A model generated the notes under the pieces. That model was not told the origin of the DNA. It worked only from the letters and a program-made list of their open reading frames with translations, and searched no databases. Both the position numbers and the translations under genes were made by a program. Shown one piece after another: positions 60,910 through 64,000 of a stretch of DNA of 64,000 nucleotides; positions within the stretch are counted from its first letter, which is position 1, and every line of letters starts with the position of its first letter. This DNA comes from Clostridia bacterium (lineage in GTDB: Bacteria > Bacillota > Clostridia > Oscillospirales > CAG-272): positions 49,987 through 113,986 of the forward strand of contig JAFTMG010000005.1 in NCBI GenBank assembly GCA_017452525.1. Direction: 5' to 3'.

Positions 60910-60938
60910 TTGACACGAAACGAAACTCGTGATAAAAT
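60910..60938 (+). promoter_or_regulatory. Promoter for the phosphatidylserine synthase gene
   Basis: TTGACA (60910-60915), 17-base spacer, TAAAAT (60933-60938) with TGA upstream. Confidence 0.7.
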
Positions 60939-60964
60939 AAAGAAAAGGGGGCAGATTTTCTATT

Positions 60965-61594
60965 ATGATTGGCTTTTATAATTATACTGTGATCTTAACC
61001 TATGCCAGCTTGATGATCTCGGTGACCGGCCTTTTTTTTGCCGCGTCGGGAAAGATCGATATGGCATTGCTTTGCCTTTTAATCAGCGGTTTTCTGGATC
61101 TGTTTGACGGTATGGTGGCACGCACCAAAAAGGACCGCACGGACGAGGAAAAGCAGTTTGGAATTCAGATCGATTCTCTGACAGACGTGATCTGCTTCGG
61201 CGCCTTGCCTGCGTTGATCGCCTATATGAGCGGATTGCGCGCGGTATATCAGATTCTGATCCTTTCGATCTTTGTGACCTGCGGCATGATCCGTTTGGCT
61301 TATTATAACGTGACGGAGCAGGCAAGACAGGCATCCACTGCAGAGGTGCGGAAATCCTATTGCGGACTTCCGATCACGTCCTCCGCGCTGGTCGTTCCGT
61401 TCGTATATCTCCTCCGCGGTTCCATTCCGTCCGGTGTGTTTGAGACCGTCGTTACGGTGGTGTTCCTTCTGTGTGCGGTGGCGTTTATTACGCCGATCTC
61501 CGTACGCAAGCCCCACGGTAAATCCATTGCGGCGCTGGTGCTGATCGGTGTGATCCTGGTAGGTCTGTTTTTTGTTCCCAAGATGGTTTCGTAA
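60965..61594 (+). CDS. pssA: CDP-diacylglycerol-serine O-phosphatidyltransferase-like membrane enzyme
   Basis: A 209-residue CDP-alcohol phosphatidyltransferase with about six helices. The catalytic signature is present: DGMVAR, then G-x3-D-x3-D in FGIQIDSLTD, with a spacer of about 12 residues. The size and SLTDVICFGALPA context match bacterial type II phosphatidylserine synthase, which uses CDP-diacylglycerol (from cdsA) and serine. Other CDP-alcohol transferases cannot be excluded. No psd gene is adjacent. AAAGGGGG precedes the ATG; the GH2 gene follows after 32 bases. Confidence 0.85.
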   Translation: MIGFYNYTVILTYASLMISVTGLFFAASGKIDMALLCLLISGFLDLFDGMVARTKKDRTDEEKQFGIQIDSLTDVICFGALPALIAYMSGLRAVYQILILSIFVTCGMIRLAYYNVTEQARQASTAEVRKSYCGLPITSSALVVPFVYLLRGSIPSGVFETVVTVVFLLCAVAFITPISVRKPHGKSIAALVLIGVILVGLFFVPKMVS

Positions 61595-61626
61595 AAAAAT
61601 ATATATTCCCAAAGGAGACTTAAACG

Positions 61627-63372
61627 ATGGTTGATTTGAGAAAAGAATACCCCAGACCGCAATTTGTGCGTGAGAGCTGGGTATGCTTGAATGGCGAATG
61701 GGATTTCGAGATCGACAACGCCGAAAACGGCGAGAGCTTGAAATTCTTTGAGCGAGAGGCGCTGAACGGGAAGATCACCGTTCCGTACTGCCCGGAAAGT
61801 AAGCTGTCCGGTGTGGGGCACACCGATTTTATGAACTGCGTCTGGTATCGCAAGGCGATCGAGATCCCCGCAGAGTGGGCGGGCAAACGCGTGATCCTCC
61901 ATTTTGGAGCAGTCGATTATAAGGCAAAGCTGTATGTCAACGGCAAGTACGTCGGTTCTCACCGCGGCGGTTACACCTCCTTCAGCTTTGATATCACCGA
62001 AAAGCTGACCGAGAGTGGCAACTATATCACCCTCTGTGCGATCGACCATCTGCGTGAGCACAATCAGCCCTCCGGTAAACAGAGCTTTCTGTTCCATTCT
62101 CACGGTTGCTACTACACCAGAACCACCGGTATCTGGCAGACCGTCTGGATGGAGGCTGTGGACGCCAAGCACGTCAAGAACGTTAAGATCTATCCCGATA
62201 TCACCACCCCTGCCGCTCAGCTGCGCATTGCAACGCCCGAGCAGGCGTTGGGCTGCACCGTGAAGGCGATTGCTTCTTACAAGGGTAAGGTAGTAGGCTC
62301 CGCTGAGACGGTCGTCCATTCCCGCGAGAGCGGCATGCAGATCGATCTCTCCGAGAAGCATCTGTGGGAGGTCGGTGAGCCCGAGCTGTACGATCTGATG
62401 CTGATCATGACCGATGCCGCGGGCAACGTGACCGACACCGTGACCTCCTATTTCGGTCTGCGTGAGGTGGGTCTGACCAAGAAGGGCATGACCATCAACG
62501 GTAAGTACGTATTCGGCCGTTGGGTCCTTGATCAGGGCTTCTACCCCGACGGTATCTACACCGCTCCCTCCGATGAGGCACTGAAGAATGATATCATCTA
62601 CTCCATGCAGCTGGGCTTCAACGGCGCGCGTCTGCATGAGAAGGTATTTGAGCCCCGCTTCCTTTATTGGGCGGACCAGCTCGGCTATCTGGTATGGGGC
62701 GAGCAGGCAAACTGGGGGCTTGATATCACCGAGCTTTCCTCCATTGAGCATTTCCTGCCCGAGTGGATGGAAGCAATGGAGCGTGACTTCAACCATCCTG
62801 CGCTGATCGGCTGGTGTCCCTTCAACGAGACATGGGACAGAAACGGTCGCAAGCAGAACGATATGGTGCTGAAGATCGTATACGACGTGACCAAGGCAAC
62901 CGACCCCACCCGTCCTGTCATCGACACCTCGGGTAACTACCATGTGGCAACCGATATCTTTGACGTTCACGATTACGAGCAAGATCCCGAGAAGTTTGCC
63001 GCTTGCTACGATAAGGTCAGCGAGGGCATCGTCAACGACCAGATCAACCGCAAGACGCCCAACCGCCAGAAGTATGATACGACTCTGCCGCTCTTCATGA
63101 GTGAATACGGCGGTATCAAATGGGATGTGGCACAGGCATCCTCCGGCTGGGGCTACGGCAAGTCCGTCGTTACCGAGGAGGAATTCATTGCACGCTATCG
63201 CGGTCTGACCGACGCGCTGCTTGACAACGAATACATGATGGGCTTCTGCTACACCCAGCTGTATGACGTGGAGCAGGAGGTCAACGGTCTGATGACTTAT
63301 GAGCGTAAGTTCAAGTTTGATCCCAAGATCTTCTATGAGATCAATACCCGTAAGGCAGCCATCGAAGACTGA
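61627..63372 (+). CDS. GH2-family glycosidase (beta-galactosidase/glucuronidase fold)
   Basis: A 581-residue enzyme with the three-domain GH2 start: sugar-binding jelly roll (about 1-165; CLNGEWDFEID, VDYKAKLYVNGKYVGSHRGGY), an immunoglobulin-like domain (about 170-280), and the TIM barrel (about 285-581). Acid/base E401 lies in PFNETWD and nucleophile E493 in MSEYGG. No signal peptide. The short C-terminus separates it from LacZ; beta-galactosidase, beta-glucuronidase or beta-mannosidase activity cannot be decided from sequence. AAAGGAG precedes ATG 61627. Probably read with pssA. Confidence 0.92.
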   Translation: MVDLRKEYPRPQFVRESWVCLNGEWDFEIDNAENGESLKFFEREALNGKITVPYCPESKLSGVGHTDFMNCVWYRKAIEIPAEWAGKRVILHFGAVDYKAKLYVNGKYVGSHRGGYTSFSFDITEKLTESGNYITLCAIDHLREHNQPSGKQSFLFHSHGCYYTRTTGIWQTVWMEAVDAKHVKNVKIYPDITTPAAQLRIATPEQALGCTVKAIASYKGKVVGSAETVVHSRESGMQIDLSEKHLWEVGEPELYDLMLIMTDAAGNVTDTVTSYFGLREVGLTKKGMTINGKYVFGRWVLDQGFYPDGIYTAPSDEALKNDIIYSMQLGFNGARLHEKVFEPRFLYWADQLGYLVWGEQANWGLDITELSSIEHFLPEWMEAMERDFNHPALIGWCPFNETWDRNGRKQNDMVLKIVYDVTKATDPTRPVIDTSGNYHVATDIFDVHDYEQDPEKFAACYDKVSEGIVNDQINRKTPNRQKYDTTLPLFMSEYGGIKWDVAQASSGWGYGKSVVTEEEFIARYRGLTDALLDNEYMMGFCYTQLYDVEQEVNGLMTYERKFKFDPKIFYEINTRKAAIED

Positions 63373-63392
63373 TGGATCGAAAATTATAAATT

Positions 63393-63432
63393 AAAAGGCA
63401 CACCGCAGGAAAATTTCCTGCGGTGTGCCTTT
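63393..63432. terminator. Bidirectional terminator after the GH2 gene
   Basis: A nearly perfect 19-bp palindrome with arms AAAGGCACACCGCAGGAAA and its complement, between convergent genes. Confidence 0.9.
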
Positions 63433-63450
63433 GGTATGATAAGTGTTATA

Positions 63451-64000
63451 TTACTGCTCGTCTTCCTTGCGGCAGAGGATCAGGTTCATGATGATACCGA
63501 GGATCAGCGCGCAAGCGACGGAAGTAATGGTAATCTTGCCGAAGTTCAGAGTCAGACCGCCGATACCGGCAATCAGAATGACCGATGCTACGAAGAGGTT
63601 CTTGTTCTGGTTGAGATCAACCTTCTGTACCATCTTCAGACCGGAAACGGCAATGAAGCCGTAAAGAGCCATGCAAACGCCGCCCATGACACAGGGAGGA
63701 ATGGAGTCAACGAATGCTACGAAGGGAGACAGGAAGGAGATGGCGATCGCGCCGATGGCGGCGGCAAGAATGGTTACGATGGAAGCGTTACCGGTGATGG
63801 CAACACAACCAACGCTTTCACCGTAGGTGGTGTTGGGGCATCCGCCGAAGAATGCGCCTGCCATGGAACCAACGCCGTCACCAAGCAGGGTTCTGTGAAG
63901 ACCGGGATCCTCAAGCAGGTCCTTCTCAATGATGGAGGAGATGTTCTTATGGTCTGCGATATGCTCCGCGAAAACGACGAAAGCAACGGGCATGTATGCA
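63451..64000 (-). CDS. uraA: Uracil/xanthine permease (NCS2 family), 5' end outside window
   Basis: The C-terminal 180 or more residues of a nucleobase:proton symporter. The segment FAEHIADHKNISSII contains the conserved substrate-site Glu, and FFGGCPNTTYGESVGCVAITGNAS is the second half of the NCS2 signature (quoted as two blocks: FFGGCPNTTYGE and SVGCVAITGNAS). Four more helices follow, ending in CRKEDEQ. The match is closest to UraA/PyrP uracil permeases. The frame continues beyond base 64000, so ATG 63993 is internal. Confidence 0.93.
   Translation of the reverse strand, partial: AYMPVAFVVFAEHIADHKNISSIIEKDLLEDPGLHRTLLGDGVGSMAGAFFGGCPNTTYGESVGCVAITGNASIVTILAAAIGAIAISFLSPFVAFVDSIPPCVMGGVCMALYGFIAVSGLKMVQKVDLNQNKNLFVASVILIAGIGGLTLNFGKITITSVACALILGIIMNLILCRKEDEQ

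Overview
The window looks like chromosome of an anaerobic, low-redundancy member of the Firmicutes, class Clostridia. The evidence is the Gram-positive replicative polymerase PolC, the AddAB recombination nuclease, the gene order pyrH-frr-uppS-cdsA-dxr-rseP-ispG-polC, a class B sortase, an NfnAB-type transhydrogenase, and housekeeping promoters of the TTGACA-17-TATAAT kind, often with a TGn extended -10. GC content is moderate by eye (mid-50s). I cannot name a genus. There is no phage, IS element or CRISPR array; this is mostly ordinary core chromosome with small accessory carbohydrate and envelope loci.

Layout. 1-9.9 kb: the end of recR, then a leftward operon read as queG, a small membrane protein, addB, addA and a P-loop kinase. 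10-16.6 kb: rightward envelope block with an HtrA protease, an OmpR-type two-component system, sortase B, RlmA-type rRNA methyltransferase and a GT2 glycosyltransferase. 16.6-22.5 kb: a serine hydrolase, then an AraC regulator divergent from an oxidoreductase, a TIM-barrel isomerase and a solute-binding lipoprotein (a sugar-use locus). 22.5-33.5 kb: the pyrH-to-polC core operon covering ribosome recycling, undecaprenyl phosphate, CDP-diacylglycerol, MEP-pathway isoprenoids, site-2 protease and replication. 33.5-37.4 kb: an unknown membrane protein with NfeD and SPFH proteins, then two polysaccharide deacetylases. 37.4-39.8 kb: leftward NUDIX and membrane proteins. 39.9-42.2 kb: nfnAB. 42.3-46.7 kb: a DUF2079 membrane protein divergent from a second two-component system. 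46.8-52.6 kb: xpt followed by a BmpA/YufOPQ-type nucleoside ABC importer, a coherent purine-salvage unit. 52.7-54.9 kb: topoisomerase III. 54.9-55.4 kb: tRNA-Arg(CCU) embedded in a dense series of hairpins. 55.4-63.4 kb: DUF4964/4965-type enzyme, GH13 hydrolase, a lipoprotein with an EEP nuclease/phosphatase fold, phosphatidylserine synthase and a GH2 glycosidase. The window ends inside a uracil/xanthine permease gene.

The items I would look at first are: the hairpin cluster around the tRNA gene, including a 24-bp perfect terminator stem that uses the tRNA 3' end; the rseP gene, whose only good Shine-Dalgarno sequence points to an ATC codon; the leader of the pdaA-like gene with four TGTGAC/GTCACA sites in a symmetric 31-bp-spaced layout; and the unknown membrane protein that precedes nfeD and the SPFH gene. 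No complete novel defence or mobile system is visible. All start-site choices, promoters and terminators were read by eye and were not computed.
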